Under the pieces are notes generated by a model that was given only the letters and a program-made list of their open reading frames with translations, was not told where the DNA came from and ran no database searches. Shown piece after piece: positions 53,749 to 62,600 of a stretch of 64,000 nt of DNA; position 1 is the stretch's first letter; every line of letters begins with the position of its first letter. Source of the stretch: Peterkaempfera bronchialis (lineage in GTDB: Bacteria > Actinomycetota > Actinomycetes > Streptomycetales > Streptomycetaceae); the NCBI RefSeq assembly GCF_003258605.2, contig NZ_CP031264.1:6254232-6318231 (forward strand). The letters are read 5' to 3'. Position numbers and translations under genes: made by a program.

Positions 53749-55042
53749 CGGTGACTCAGTGGAGGACCTGCCCGCCCGGCTGCTGGCCGCCGCGCGCGCC
53801 CGGGAGGGCGCCATGCGGCGGCGGCTCGCCGAACTCGTCGCCAAGGAGTCGCCCTCCGGCGACGCCGCCCTGCTGGACCGGCTGGCGGCGGACCTGGCAG
53901 GCGGCCTGGAGGCGGCCGGGGCCAAGGTGGAACAGGTACCGGGCGCCCACGGCGACCACCTGGTGGCCCGGCTCGACGGCCCGCCGGACGCGCCGCCCGA
54001 CGGCGGCCATCTGCTGCTGCTCGCCCACCACGACACCGTCTGGCCGGCCGGCAGCCTCGCCGAACTCCCCTACCGCGAACACCCCGACGGCACCGCCACC
54101 GGCGCGGGCGTCTTCGACATGAAGGGCAGCCTGGTGGTGCTGGAGACGGCCCTCGCGCTGCTCGCCGACCTCGCCGTGCCCCGCGCCCGGCCGCTGGTGG
54201 CCCTGGTCCTCTCCGACGAGGAGGTGGGCAGCCCCGACGGCGGGCGGCTGGTCGCCGAGCACCTGGACGGCGCCTGCGCCGCCCTCGGCCTGGAACCGCC
54301 GCACCCCGACGGGGGCCTGAAGACCGCCCGGCGCGGCTCCACCCGGGTCCGGCTGGAGGTCACCGGCCGCGAGGCGCACGCCGGACTGGACGCCGCCCAC
54401 GGCATCTCCGCGATCGACGAACTCACCGACCAACTGCTGCGGCTGCGCCACCGCATCGGCGCCCGGCCCGGCAACGCCGTCAATGTCGGCCGGATCAGCG
54501 GCGGCACCCGTGCCAATGTGATCGCCGGCCGGGCCGAGGCCGAACTCGGTCTGCGGTTCACCGAGGCCGATGCCGAACGGGAGGCGCTGCGGCTGCTGGC
54601 CACGCTGCCGCCGTACCGGGAGGGCGCCCGCATCCGCACCCGGGTGCTCTCCCGCCGACCGGCCTGGCAGCCGGGCCGGGACCGGGCGCTGCTGGACCAT
54701 GTACGGCGGATCGGCGCCCGGCTGGGCCTGCGGCTCGGCGGCGCCCCGGCGGGCGGGGCCGGGGACACCAACTGGCCCGGCGCGGCCGGGGTCCCCACCC
54801 TCGACGGCTTCGGCCCGCCCGGCGGCGGCGCCCATGCGCGCAGCGAACACATCCACCTCGGCGGCCTGGCCCCCGCGCCGCCCTCCTCGCCGCCGTCCTG
54901 GCCCTCCCACCCCCACCCCGTTGACCCGGCCCGCCGCCCGCCCCGGCCTGCCTGCCGCCCCTGCTCCCGGGTGTGCCTACCGCCTCGGCCCTGCCGATAT
55001 CTTCGGCCCGCCGCCCCCTGCCTGCCGCCCCTGGCCCGCTGA
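53741..55042 (+). CDS. M20-family metallopeptidase with probable C-terminal frameshift
   Basis: 433 residues as read, from TTG overlapping the previous stop. It has LLLLAHHDTVWPAGSLAE with the first Zn His, GVFDMKGSLVV with the bridging Asp, LSDEEVGSPDGG with catalytic Glu-Glu, and a dimerization domain (GREAHAGLDAAHGISAI). The last Zn site is in GGGAHARSEHIHLGGLAP. After this the frame runs into Pro-rich nonsense. One extra C near 54873-54878 would give the usual ending RAALLAAVLALP and a stop at 54922-54924. The active site is complete, so the protein may still work with a foreign 50-residue tail. Confidence 0.88.
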   Translation: MTDGDSVEDLPARLLAAARAREGAMRRRLAELVAKESPSGDAALLDRLAADLAGGLEAAGAKVEQVPGAHGDHLVARLDGPPDAPPDGGHLLLLAHHDTVWPAGSLAELPYREHPDGTATGAGVFDMKGSLVVLETALALLADLAVPRARPLVALVLSDEEVGSPDGGRLVAEHLDGACAALGLEPPHPDGGLKTARRGSTRVRLEVTGREAHAGLDAAHGISAIDELTDQLLRLRHRIGARPGNAVNVGRISGGTRANVIAGRAEAELGLRFTEADAEREALRLLATLPPYREGARIRTRVLSRRPAWQPGRDRALLDHVRRIGARLGLRLGGAPAGGAGDTNWPGAAGVPTLDGFGPPGGGAHARSEHIHLGGLAPAPPSSPPSWPSHPHPVDPARRPPRPACRPCSRVCLPPRPCRYLRPAAPCLPPLAR

Positions 55043-55046
55043 CGCC
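54953..55046 (+). repeat. 94-bp direct repeat, copy 1
   Basis: Matches 55099-55192 with one mismatch seen (offset 146 bp). It is rich in CTGCCGCCCCTG-like units. It lies in the 511-bp stretch (54925-55435) between the natural M20 end and the binding-protein gene, which has no other recognisable gene. Confidence 0.93.
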
Positions 55047-55098
55047 AGGCCTGTCGCCTCCGGCCCGTTGACCCCGGCCTGCCTGACCCCGGCCTGCT

Positions 55099-55192
55099 TG
55101 CCGCCCCTGCTCCCGGGTGTGCCTACCGCCTCGGCCCTGCCGATACCTTCGGCCCGCCGCCCCCTGCCTGCCGCCCCTGGCCCGCTGACGCC
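55099..55192 (+). repeat. 94-bp direct repeat, copy 2
   Basis: Partner of 54953-55046. The 52 bp between copies are also made of GGCCTGCCTGACCCC-type repeats. From 55200 to 55435 no gene is seen; the promoter of the transporter operon probably lies there. Confidence 0.93.
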
Positions 55193-55435
55193 CAGCCTGC
55201 CGACCCGGGTGCGTCGCCGGGGCACGGGGCCGGGGGAGGGATGTGCGGGGGTGGCGCGGTTGTGCGCTCTCCACTGGGGGCACACATCGCTGACGGGTCG
55301 TTCCCTCGCGGCTGCCCCGATCGACCCCCGGCGTACCCGGTGGCACTCGGGCCCCGCAGTCCGTGTACGAACAGGCCGGACCGCCGCCCCCGGGAGGTGC
55401 CCCCGCAGCACCCACGGACAACCCACGGAGGATCC

Positions 55436-57049
55436 ATGACCAGGCTCGTCCGCCGCGCCCCCCGCGCCCGCCGGGCTGCCGCGACGCTCGCCGCGCTGCT
55501 CGCCGCCACCGCGTGCGGCGGGTCCGGGGGGAGGGGGGACTCGGCGGGCCCGGACGCCTCGTACAGCGTCGCCCTCACCGAACCCGACCACCTCACCCCG
55601 GGCAACACCTCCAGCAGCTACGCCATCGACGTGCTGAGCGGCCTGTTCGACACCCTGGTGGTGCTCGACCCGAAGGACGGCCACCCGGTGATGCAGGCCG
55701 CCGACTCGGTCACCTCCCCCGACCAGCGCAACTGGACCGTCAGGCTGCGGCCCGGCCAGACCTTCCACAACGGCGAGAAGGTCACCGCACAGAGCTTTGT
55801 GGACGCCTGGAACGCCGCCGCGTACGGGCCCAACGGCTGGGCGAACAACCACTACTTCGCCACCGTCGAGGGCTACCCCGCGCTCAACCCGGCGGACGGC
55901 AGGACGGCCCCCACGGCCAAGACCCTCTCCGGCCTGAAGACCGTCGACGACCTCACCTTCACCGTGAAGCTGACCGCGCCCTTCAGCCCCTTCCCGATGA
56001 CCCTCTCCTACACCGGCTTCGCCCCGCTGCCCAAGGCCGCCTTCACCGATCCCCGCAGCTTCGACGTGCACCCGATCGGCAACGGCCCGTTCCGGATGGA
56101 CGGCGACTGGCAGCACAACCAGCGGATCACCCTCAGGCGGTACGCCGGCTACAAGGGCCCCCGGCCGGCCCGGGCGGGCGGCGTCGAGTTCAGGATCTAC
56201 GCCAACAAGGACACCGCCTGGACCGACTTCCAGGCCGGACAGGTCGACCTGCTGCCCACCATCCCGCCCGCCCACCTCCCGCAGGCCAGGCGGCTGTTCG
56301 GCGACCGGCTCCGGGGCACCCCCGGCGGCACCATGGACTACCTGGGCTTCCCCGTCTTCGACCGCCGGTTCGCCGACCCTCGGGTGCGCAGGGCGTTCTC
56401 CATGGCGATCGACCGCAAGGCCATCGTGGACGCGGTCTTCAACGGCGCCTACCAGCCCATGGCGTCGCTGCTGGCACCGGGCGTGCCCGGCTACCGCAAG
56501 GACGCCTGCGGCGAGGTATGCGCCTACCACCCCGTCAGGGCCAGGCAACTGCTCGCCCAGGCCGGTGGCTTCCACGGGCCGCTGGAGCTGTGGTTCTCCA
56601 ACGCCGACCCCTCCTACGAGCAGTGGATGACCGCCGTCGCCAACCAGTTCCGGCAGAACCTCGGTATCGACCGGATCACCTTCCGCAAGGTGCCCGCCTC
56701 CGACTACCTCTCCACCCTCTCCGGCAGGAAGGAGACCGGCCCGTACCGCCACAACTGGGTGATGGACTACCCCAGCGCCCAGGACTACCTGGAGTACATG
56801 TGGGGCGACGGCAACCGCATGGGATGGCGCAACCGGACCTTCCTGGACCTGCTCAGGCAGGCCAACGCCGCGCCCGGCCCGGCCGCCGCCCTCCCGCTCT
56901 ACCAGCGGGCCGAGGACATCGCGCTGGCCGAACTGCCGATGGCGCCGCTCTGGAACTGGACCGACTACTCCGCCTCCTCCGGACGCCTGCGAGGAGTCAC
57001 CGCCGACCCCTACACCCCGTTCCACCTCGACCGGATCAGCGTCAAGTAG
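55436..57049 (+). CDS. Oligopeptide/dipeptide ABC transporter substrate-binding lipoprotein
   Basis: A 537-residue SBP family 5 protein with a CGGAGG ribosome site. The signal peptide ends in a lipobox LAATAC with the lipidated Cys at residue 22. It has the family stretch TWTVRLRPGQTFHNGE-like (NWTVRLRPGQTFHNGEKVTA), then NGPFRM and RVRRAFSMAIDRKAI. It captures peptides at the cell surface and delivers them to the permeases. It follows the D-aminopeptidase and M20 genes, suggesting uptake of wall-derived peptides. Confidence 0.94.
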   Translation: MTRLVRRAPRARRAAATLAALLAATACGGSGGRGDSAGPDASYSVALTEPDHLTPGNTSSSYAIDVLSGLFDTLVVLDPKDGHPVMQAADSVTSPDQRNWTVRLRPGQTFHNGEKVTAQSFVDAWNAAAYGPNGWANNHYFATVEGYPALNPADGRTAPTAKTLSGLKTVDDLTFTVKLTAPFSPFPMTLSYTGFAPLPKAAFTDPRSFDVHPIGNGPFRMDGDWQHNQRITLRRYAGYKGPRPARAGGVEFRIYANKDTAWTDFQAGQVDLLPTIPPAHLPQARRLFGDRLRGTPGGTMDYLGFPVFDRRFADPRVRRAFSMAIDRKAIVDAVFNGAYQPMASLLAPGVPGYRKDACGEVCAYHPVRARQLLAQAGGFHGPLELWFSNADPSYEQWMTAVANQFRQNLGIDRITFRKVPASDYLSTLSGRKETGPYRHNWVMDYPSAQDYLEYMWGDGNRMGWRNRTFLDLLRQANAAPGPAAALPLYQRAEDIALAELPMAPLWNWTDYSASSGRLRGVTADPYTPFHLDRISVK

Positions 57050-57976
57050 ATGTGGCGGTACACCGCACGGCGGCTGCTCCAGGCGATCCCCGTCTTCCTG
57101 GGGACCACCTTCCTGATCTACGCCCTGGTCTTCGCGCTGCCCGGCGACCCGGTGCGGGCGCTCGCCGGTGACAAGCCGGTCTCCCCGTCGGTGCTCACCG
57201 CGCTGCACGCCCGCTACCACCTCGACGACCCGCTGCCGGTCCAGTACGGCACGTACCTCGCCGGGCTGCTGCGCGGCGACCTCGGCGAGACCTTCACCGG
57301 CCAGAGCGTCGCCGACCTGCTCGGCGACCGCTGGACGGTGACCGCCCAACTGGCGCTCACCGCCTGGGCCTTCGAGCTGGTCTTCGGCATCACCCTCGGC
57401 GTGGTCGCCGGGCTGCGGCGCGGCAGGGCGGTGGACACCGCCGTCCTGGCCGGTACCACCCTGGTCATCGCGGTGCCGGTGTTTGTCGTCGGCTACACCG
57501 CGCAACTGCTGGTGGGACTGCGCTGGGGGCTGCTGCCCACGGCCGGTACCGAGGACGGCTGGCCCACCAGTTATCTGCTCCCCGGCATGGTGCTGGGCTC
57601 CTTCGGCCTCGCGTACGTCGCCCGGCTCACCCGCACCACCCTGATCGAGAACCTGCGCGCCGACCACGTCCGCACCGCCACCGCCAAGGGGCTGAGCCGC
57701 ACCCGGACCGTGGTGGTGCACACTCTGCGCAACTCGCTGATCCCGGTCATCACCTACCTGGGCGTCGACTTCGGCTCGCTGATGGCCGGGGCGGTGGTCA
57801 CCGAGGGCATCTTCAACCTGCCCGGCGTCGGCCAGCAGGTCTTCCAGTCCATCCAGTTGAAGGAGGGTCCGGTGGTGGTCGGCGCCACCACCGCGCTGGT
57901 GCTGGTCTACCTGCTGGTGAACCTCGCCGTGGACCTGCTCTACGGCGTCCTGGACCCGAGGATCCGCCATGACTGA
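57050..57976 (+). CDS. ABC transporter permease, DppB type
   Basis: A 308-residue integral membrane protein; the ATG directly follows the binding-protein stop. The start MWRYTARRLLQAIPVFLGTT and the N-terminal FALPGDPVRAL loop are DppB-typical, and the EAA loop reads RTATAKGLSRTRTVVVHTLRNS. Six membrane segments are expected. It forms the channel with the next gene product. Confidence 0.95.
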   Translation: MWRYTARRLLQAIPVFLGTTFLIYALVFALPGDPVRALAGDKPVSPSVLTALHARYHLDDPLPVQYGTYLAGLLRGDLGETFTGQSVADLLGDRWTVTAQLALTAWAFELVFGITLGVVAGLRRGRAVDTAVLAGTTLVIAVPVFVVGYTAQLLVGLRWGLLPTAGTEDGWPTSYLLPGMVLGSFGLAYVARLTRTTLIENLRADHVRTATAKGLSRTRTVVVHTLRNSLIPVITYLGVDFGSLMAGAVVTEGIFNLPGVGQQVFQSIQLKEGPVVVGATTALVLVYLLVNLAVDLLYGVLDPRIRHD

Positions 57977-58889
57977 GCCCACCACCCTGGACCCGCCGGC
58001 CGCCCCGCCGCCGGAGCCGCGACCGACCGGCGCCGACGGGCCGGTACGGCGGCGGGGCGGCGACGCCTGGTACGAGCTGCGCCGCAGGCCGCTCTTCTGG
58101 TGCTCGGCCGTGATCCTGCTGCTCGCCGGGGTGATGGCCGCAGACCCGTCGCTCTTCGCCCGGCTGGGGCCCCATGACCAGTGCGACCTGCTGCGCTCCA
58201 AGCACGGCCCGGCCGGCGGGCACCCCTTCGGCTGGGACGTCCAGGGCTGCGACTACTGGTCACAGGTGGTGCACGGCGCCCGGCCCAGCCTGCTGGTGGG
58301 CACGGCCGTGACCGTCTTCGCGCTGGGGGTCTCGGTGCTGCTGGGCACCCTGGCCGGGTACTTCGGCGGCGCCGTGGACGCGGTGGTCTCCCGGCTCACC
58401 GACATCTTCTTCGGCCTGCCGTTCGTGCTGGGCGCCACGGTGATCCTGGTGGCCTTCCCCGGGCACGGGATCTGGGCGATCACCCTGGTCCTGGTGGCGC
58501 TCGGCTGGACCACCATGACCAGGATCATGCGCTCCCAGGTGATCGCCGTCCGGGAGTCCGACCATGTGCTGGCGGCGCGGGCGCTGGGCGCCGGGCATCT
58601 GCGGGTGATGACCCGCCACGTCCTGCCCAACGCCTTCGCCCCGGTCTTCGTGGTGGCGATGCTCAATGTGGGCAATGTGATCGCGGGTGAGGCGACCCTG
58701 GACTACCTGGGCGTGGGCCTCCAGTACCCCACCGTCTCCTGGGGCCTGCAACTCAACATGGCCCAGGACTTCTACGCCGACCACCCGCATCTGCTGGTCT
58801 TCCCGGCGCTCTTCCTCTCGGTGACCGTGCTGAGCTTCCTGCTGCTCGGCGACGCCGTACGGGACGCCCTCGATCCCCGGCTGCGATGA
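57969..58889 (+). CDS. ABC transporter permease, DppC type
   Basis: A 306-residue permease overlapping the previous gene by 8 bp. The N-terminus is Pro-rich and cytoplasmic, followed by DAWYELRRRPLFWCSAVILL. The HPFGWDVQGCDYWSQVVHGA segment and the EAA loop (AARALGAGHLRVMTRHVLPN) are DppC-typical. No ATPase (DppD/DppF) gene follows, so the nucleotide-binding subunits must come from elsewhere. Confidence 0.95.
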   Translation: MTEPTTLDPPAAPPPEPRPTGADGPVRRRGGDAWYELRRRPLFWCSAVILLLAGVMAADPSLFARLGPHDQCDLLRSKHGPAGGHPFGWDVQGCDYWSQVVHGARPSLLVGTAVTVFALGVSVLLGTLAGYFGGAVDAVVSRLTDIFFGLPFVLGATVILVAFPGHGIWAITLVLVALGWTTMTRIMRSQVIAVRESDHVLAARALGAGHLRVMTRHVLPNAFAPVFVVAMLNVGNVIAGEATLDYLGVGLQYPTVSWGLQLNMAQDFYADHPHLLVFPALFLSVTVLSFLLLGDAVRDALDPRLR

Positions 58890-58953
58890 GTACTTGGGGA
58901 GTTCGCGTGCCCCGACCTACGATGGCCCGGGTCCGACTACCGAGGAGCCGTGT

Positions 58954-59844
58954 GTGACCCAGCAGCAGCCTCAGCCCCAGCGACCCGCCGACCTGCGTCT
59001 CGCCCGCGCCATGCGCGACGCCCTCGACCCGTACCAGGTCACCGTCGTCCTGGCGCCGCAGGCACACCCCTCCTTCCACCCGTACGGCATCACCCACCCC
59101 TGGGCGGTGTACTTCGCCGGCCGGGCCGCCCCGCTGGGGGCGGTGCCCGCCTCCGTCGTGGACGCGGTCTTCTACCACTTCAAGCCGGCACTGATCGCCC
59201 GCTTCGTCCCGGCCGTCTGGGACCAGGCCGGGCCGGAGAAGGTCCTGGCCGCCCGCCTCGCCGGCGTGGACGCGGCGCTGCGCGCGCTGCTCCCCGTACC
59301 CATCGACTCGCCCGCCATCGCGGAGGCCGCCGAACTGGCGGTCGAGGCCGCAGCCGCCTGCACGGCGGCGGGCCGCCCGCTGGGCGCCGCCAACGCCGCC
59401 CTGCCGCTGCCGGACGAACCGCACCTCAGGCTCTGGCAGGCCCTCACCACGCTGCGTGAGTGGCGCGGCGACGGGCACAGTGCGGCGCTGCTGCACTCCG
59501 GGCTGGACGCGGTCGAGGCGCTGGTCGCCATCACCGCCGAGGGGCGCGAGGTACGGAGCATCCTCCAGCAGCAGCGCGGCTGGTCCGACGCCGACTGGGA
59601 GGCCGCCGAGGGCCGCCTGCTCGCCCGTGGGCTGCTGGACCGGGACGGCGCACTCACCGCTGCCGGACTCGCCGTGCGGCGCGACATCGAGGACCTCACC
59701 GACCGGCTCGCCCTCGTCCCCTGGCAGGCCCTCGGCACCGACCGCAGCCTCCGCCTCCACCACCTGGTCCGCCCACTCTCCGCCCACCTCGCCGACGCCA
59801 TGCACCTCCCCGGCCCCCGCCCCCAGGAGAACCCCCTGGCCTGA
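58954..59844 (+). CDS. SCO6745/SalK-like protein
   Basis: A 296-residue protein from GTG with a GAGGAG ribosome site. It matches the actinobacterial SCO6745-like family by the blocks WAVYFAGRAAPLGAVPASVV, AVFYHFKPALIARFVPAVW and LAARLAGVDAALRALLP near the start, and SDADWEAAEGRLLARGLLDR, a winged-helix-like segment, near residue 220. Function is not established. It stands alone, with a hairpin directly after the stop. Confidence 0.8.
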   Translation: MTQQQPQPQRPADLRLARAMRDALDPYQVTVVLAPQAHPSFHPYGITHPWAVYFAGRAAPLGAVPASVVDAVFYHFKPALIARFVPAVWDQAGPEKVLAARLAGVDAALRALLPVPIDSPAIAEAAELAVEAAAACTAAGRPLGAANAALPLPDEPHLRLWQALTTLREWRGDGHSAALLHSGLDAVEALVAITAEGREVRSILQQQRGWSDADWEAAEGRLLARGLLDRDGALTAAGLAVRRDIEDLTDRLALVPWQALGTDRSLRLHHLVRPLSAHLADAMHLPGPRPQENPLA

Positions 59845-59845
59845 C

Positions 59846-59865
59846 CCCCGGGCGGGCCCCCGGGG
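59846..59865 (+). terminator. Short hairpin after the SCO6745-like gene
   Basis: CCCCGGG (59846-59852) pairs with CCCGGGG (59859-59865), one base after the stop codon. Confidence 0.6.
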
Positions 59866-60276
59866 TGGGGATGGCCTTCGGCGGGTGTGGCGGTGATTTG
59901 GGCATCTTGCCGGGGTCTGCGGTCGTCTGGGGAGCTGTTGGCGTGAGCCGTGTCGCCCGGCGGGCCCGGGGGGTGGTGGGGATGGCCCTCGGTGGGTGTG
60001 GCGGTGATTCGGGCCTGTTCGGCCCGCGCCGGTTGCCCGAGGGGCCACCAACGGTTCCGGGTGCCCCCGAGCGGTCCCCCGGTGGGCCCCGGGGCGGTGG
60101 TTCCGGCTCGATTCGCCCTGCCCGGGCCATGGGCGCCTTCCCTGGCCACCGCCCGGCCGAGGAACCGCCGGCGGGTGCCGAGGTGGGGGGACGGCATCTG
60201 GCGGTGGGACGGCGGTTCCGGCAAGCTGGGGCGGCCGCCGCACCGCCCGCCGGAGTGCCCGTCACAGGAGGAGCCG
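59865..60276. other. Non-coding stretch with a 39-bp direct repeat
   Basis: About 410 bp without a credible gene. A 39-bp unit at 59865-59903 recurs at 59976-60014 with about three mismatches (core GGGTGTGGCGGTGATT). The rest is Gly/Pro-codon-like low-complexity DNA. The promoter of the next gene should be near its right end. Confidence 0.7.
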
Positions 60277-60687
60277 ATGCCGACGCTGCCCTGGAGAGCC
60301 GCCGCCGCAGCGCCCGCCCCCGACGGGTCCGAGGCCGTCGTCTTCGCCTCCCGGCTGGAGCTCGGCTCGGCGCACCACGTCCCGGTGTTCTTATGGGCGG
60401 CGCTGTCGATCCGGCGTCAGGTGCTGGCCGCCGACGGGGCGTTGGGCGTCTCCCTGGTCGCCGAACCCTTCGCCCGGACCTTCTGGACCCTCTCGGCGTG
60501 GCGCGACCACGCCACCCTGGACGCCTTCGTCGGCCAACGGCCGCATGTGGACACCATGCGTCGCTTCCGGGGCCGACTGGACAGCCCGGTCTTCATCTCC
60601 TGGACCACCCCGGCCGCCGACCTGCCCGTCGACTGGGCCGAGGCCCGGCGCCGCATCGCCGAGGCGGAGGACCCCACCGGCGGATGA
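60277..60687 (+). CDS. Small DUF3291/antibiotic-monooxygenase-fold-like protein
   Basis: A 136-residue protein with an AGGAGGAG ribosome site. The sequence ASRLELGSAHHVPVFLWAAL, then FARTFWTLSAWRDHATLDAF with a VDTMRRFRGRL segment, fits the alpha+beta ferredoxin-like barrel of DUF3291 and related heme/monooxygenase-type folds. No catalytic residue is claimed. It is probably a single-gene unit converging on the GNAT gene. Confidence 0.72.
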   Translation: MPTLPWRAAAAAPAPDGSEAVVFASRLELGSAHHVPVFLWAALSIRRQVLAADGALGVSLVAEPFARTFWTLSAWRDHATLDAFVGQRPHVDTMRRFRGRLDSPVFISWTTPAADLPVDWAEARRRIAEAEDPTGG

Positions 60688-60702
60688 GCGGCGGCGCGCG
60701 GC

Positions 60703-61134
60703 TCAGGAGTCCTGGGTCAGCACCATCCACTTCTGCGGATCGGGCAGCGGCCGGAACCCCACCCGCTCATAGACGTCGTGCGCATCCCCGGTGGCCAGCA
60801 GGATCCGCCGCAGGCCACGGCCGGCCAGGTGGTCGCGGACGGCGGCGGCCAGCGCCTGCCCCAGCCCACGGCCCCGGTGCGCCCGGTCCACGTACACATC
60901 GCAGAGCCAGGCGAAGGTCGTCAGGTCGGTGACGACCCGGGCATAGCCGCACTGCGCTCCGGTGGAGTCGTACGCGCCGAAGTTGACCGACGCCGCGACC
61001 GACCGCTCTACGGTCTCCCGGCTCCGGCCCAGCGCCCAGTAGGCGTCGGTGGAGAGCCACTGGTGAACCAGGTCCACATCGATCCGCTGCGGGTCGGTGT
61101 CGATCGTGTAGCCATGCGGTATGCCTGCGGTCAT
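60703..61134 (-). CDS. GNAT-family N-acetyltransferase
   Basis: A 143-residue protein. The acetyl-CoA site is CDVYVDRAHRGRGLGQALAA, with the QxxGxG/A-like loop. It also has YARVVTDLTTFAWL and the C-terminal YERVGFRPLPDPQKWMV. Complete and of normal length. The acceptor substrate is unknown. It diverges from the peptidyl-tRNA hydrolase gene. Confidence 0.93.
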   Translation of the reverse strand: MTAGIPHGYTIDTDPQRIDVDLVHQWLSTDAYWALGRSRETVERSVAASVNFGAYDSTGAQCGYARVVTDLTTFAWLCDVYVDRAHRGRGLGQALAAAVRDHLAGRGLRRILLATGDAHDVYERVGFRPLPDPQKWMVLTQDS

Positions 61135-61190
61135 GGCCGGTGAGCCTACCGGCTGGGGCCGAACGCCCGGCGGCTGGCATGCTGGACCGC

Positions 61191-61910
61191 GTGACCGACC
61201 CCTTCGACGCCCCGTCCGACGCCCCGTCCCCGGCTGCCTCCCGCGACGCCGCCCCGGAGTATGTACTGCCCCTGGTCGTCCGCATCGAGCGGGCCGAACC
61301 GCCCGCCCGCACCGACGCCCTGGAGACCGCCGCCCGCGCCGTACTGACCCTGCTGGCCGACCCCCGGGCCACCGAGGGCGAGTGGGCCGAGGTGGTGGAG
61401 GCGTGGCAGGACGCCCGCATCCGCAAGGTGGTGCGGCGGGCCCGTGGCGCGGAGTGGCGGCGGGCCGAGGCGCTGCCGGGGATCACCGTGGCGGGTACGG
61501 CGGCCGAGGTGCGGGTCCACCCGCCGGTGCCGCTGGACGGCTGGCCCAAGGACCTGGCCAGGCTCCAGGTCTCCGGCACCGAACTGGACGACCCCGAGCC
61601 GCCGGCCGCCCCGGCGCCGGGCGCACCGGTGCTCTGGGTCAACCCGGCGCTGGAGATGAGCGCGGGCAAGGCCATGGCACAGGCCGGGCACGCCGCCCAG
61701 CTGGCCTGGTGGGAGCTGGACGCGGCGGAGCGGGCGGCCTGGGCGGGGAGCGGCTTCGCGCTCGCGGTCCGCACCGCCCGGCCGGAGGTCTGGGAGGAGC
61801 TGGCGGGCAGCGGCCTGCCGGTGGTGCGGGACGCCGGATTCACCGAGATCGCCCCCGGGTCGTGCACGGTGGTGGCCGACCTTCCGGTACTGCGGGCCGC
61901 CCGGCGCTAG
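61191..61910 (+). CDS. Peptidyl-tRNA hydrolase 2-like protein
   Basis: About 239 residues from GTG 61191; a GTG at 61140 would add 17 residues but leave only 5 bp to the divergent gene. The PTH2 signature is in the C-terminal half: VNPALEMSAGKAMAQAGHAA, with the conserved Lys and the GHAA/AQ helix, then IAPGSCTVVADL. The N-terminal 110 residues (LPLVVRIERAEPPARTDALE) are an extension seen in actinobacterial members. It may recycle peptidyl-tRNA in the cytoplasm. Confidence 0.83.
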   Translation: MTDPFDAPSDAPSPAASRDAAPEYVLPLVVRIERAEPPARTDALETAARAVLTLLADPRATEGEWAEVVEAWQDARIRKVVRRARGAEWRRAEALPGITVAGTAAEVRVHPPVPLDGWPKDLARLQVSGTELDDPEPPAAPAPGAPVLWVNPALEMSAGKAMAQAGHAAQLAWWELDAAERAAWAGSGFALAVRTARPEVWEELAGSGLPVVRDAGFTEIAPGSCTVVADLPVLRAARR

Positions 61911-62078
61911 CGGCGGGGCGTGGTGGTAGCGGTGGGCGGAGGCGCCGACGGGGACGACTGCATCCACGTCGGGGGAGCGGGGACCCGCTCGGCCTCAGCG
62001 CCCACGCTGCGGTCCTCGCCGAGGCGACCGGTGCCGGGTGACGGCACACGACCCGGTCGCGGCGCTGCGCCCGCCGGT

Positions 62079-62600
62079 TCAGTCGCGCTGCGCCTTGGCG
62101 ATCTTCGGCGTGGTCGGCGCGGCGGCGGGCTTCTCGCCGAAGGTGAGCAGCGTGGCGGTCTGCCCGGGGCCCAGGTTGCGCAGGGCCGTCACGGTGGTCT
62201 CCACGGTCTTGCCGGAGCTGTCCTCGAAGTCGACCTGTACGGCGTACGAGGCTGACCGGTCGGTGTGGTTGGTGATCTTCACGGTCGCGGCGGGATGCCC
62301 GTGCGCGGTGTCCTCCGGGACGCCGGACAGCTCGACGTCCTTGACGGCGTTGCCCCGGCCCTGCACGGACTTCAGGGTGGCCGACGCCTCGGCCCTGGCG
62401 GCGGCGAGCTGCGGCGAGACCGACTCCACCCCCGACGGGGCGACAGCGGGCGGGGCTGCGGGCGGCGCGTCGGTACCGCTGCACGCGGTGGCGCCGGTCG
62501 CGAGCCCGGCGGCGAGCAGCAGCGCGGCGATGGCGGTGGCCGACCGGCGGGGGCGCGGCGGTGCGGGGCGGGTGGCGGTGTGCTGGTCGGTGCTGTTCAC
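62079..62600 (-). CDS. Small secreted lipoprotein
   Basis: A 173-residue protein from GTG with an AAGGAGA ribosome site. A signal peptide (SATAIAALLLAAGLATGATAC) ends in a lipobox with Cys near residue 40, after an Arg/Pro-rich N-region. The C-terminal 100 residues have an immunoglobulin-like strand set (HPAATVKITNHTDRSASYAV, VDFEDSSGKTVETTVTAL, LGPGQTATLLTF) like FxLYD/DUF4352-type domains. It is probably surface-anchored. Role unknown. Confidence 0.82.
   Translation of the reverse strand: MNSTDQHTATRPAPPRPRRSATAIAALLLAAGLATGATACSGTDAPPAAPPAVAPSGVESVSPQLAAARAEASATLKSVQGRGNAVKDVELSGVPEDTAHGHPAATVKITNHTDRSASYAVQVDFEDSSGKTVETTVTALRNLGPGQTATLLTFGEKPAAAPTTPKIAKAQRD

Noticed and set aside
54953-55192. 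CRISPR array or satellite in the 94-bp repeats
   Set aside because: Only two long copies with a repeat-like spacer and no cas genes nearby; this is a simple duplication.
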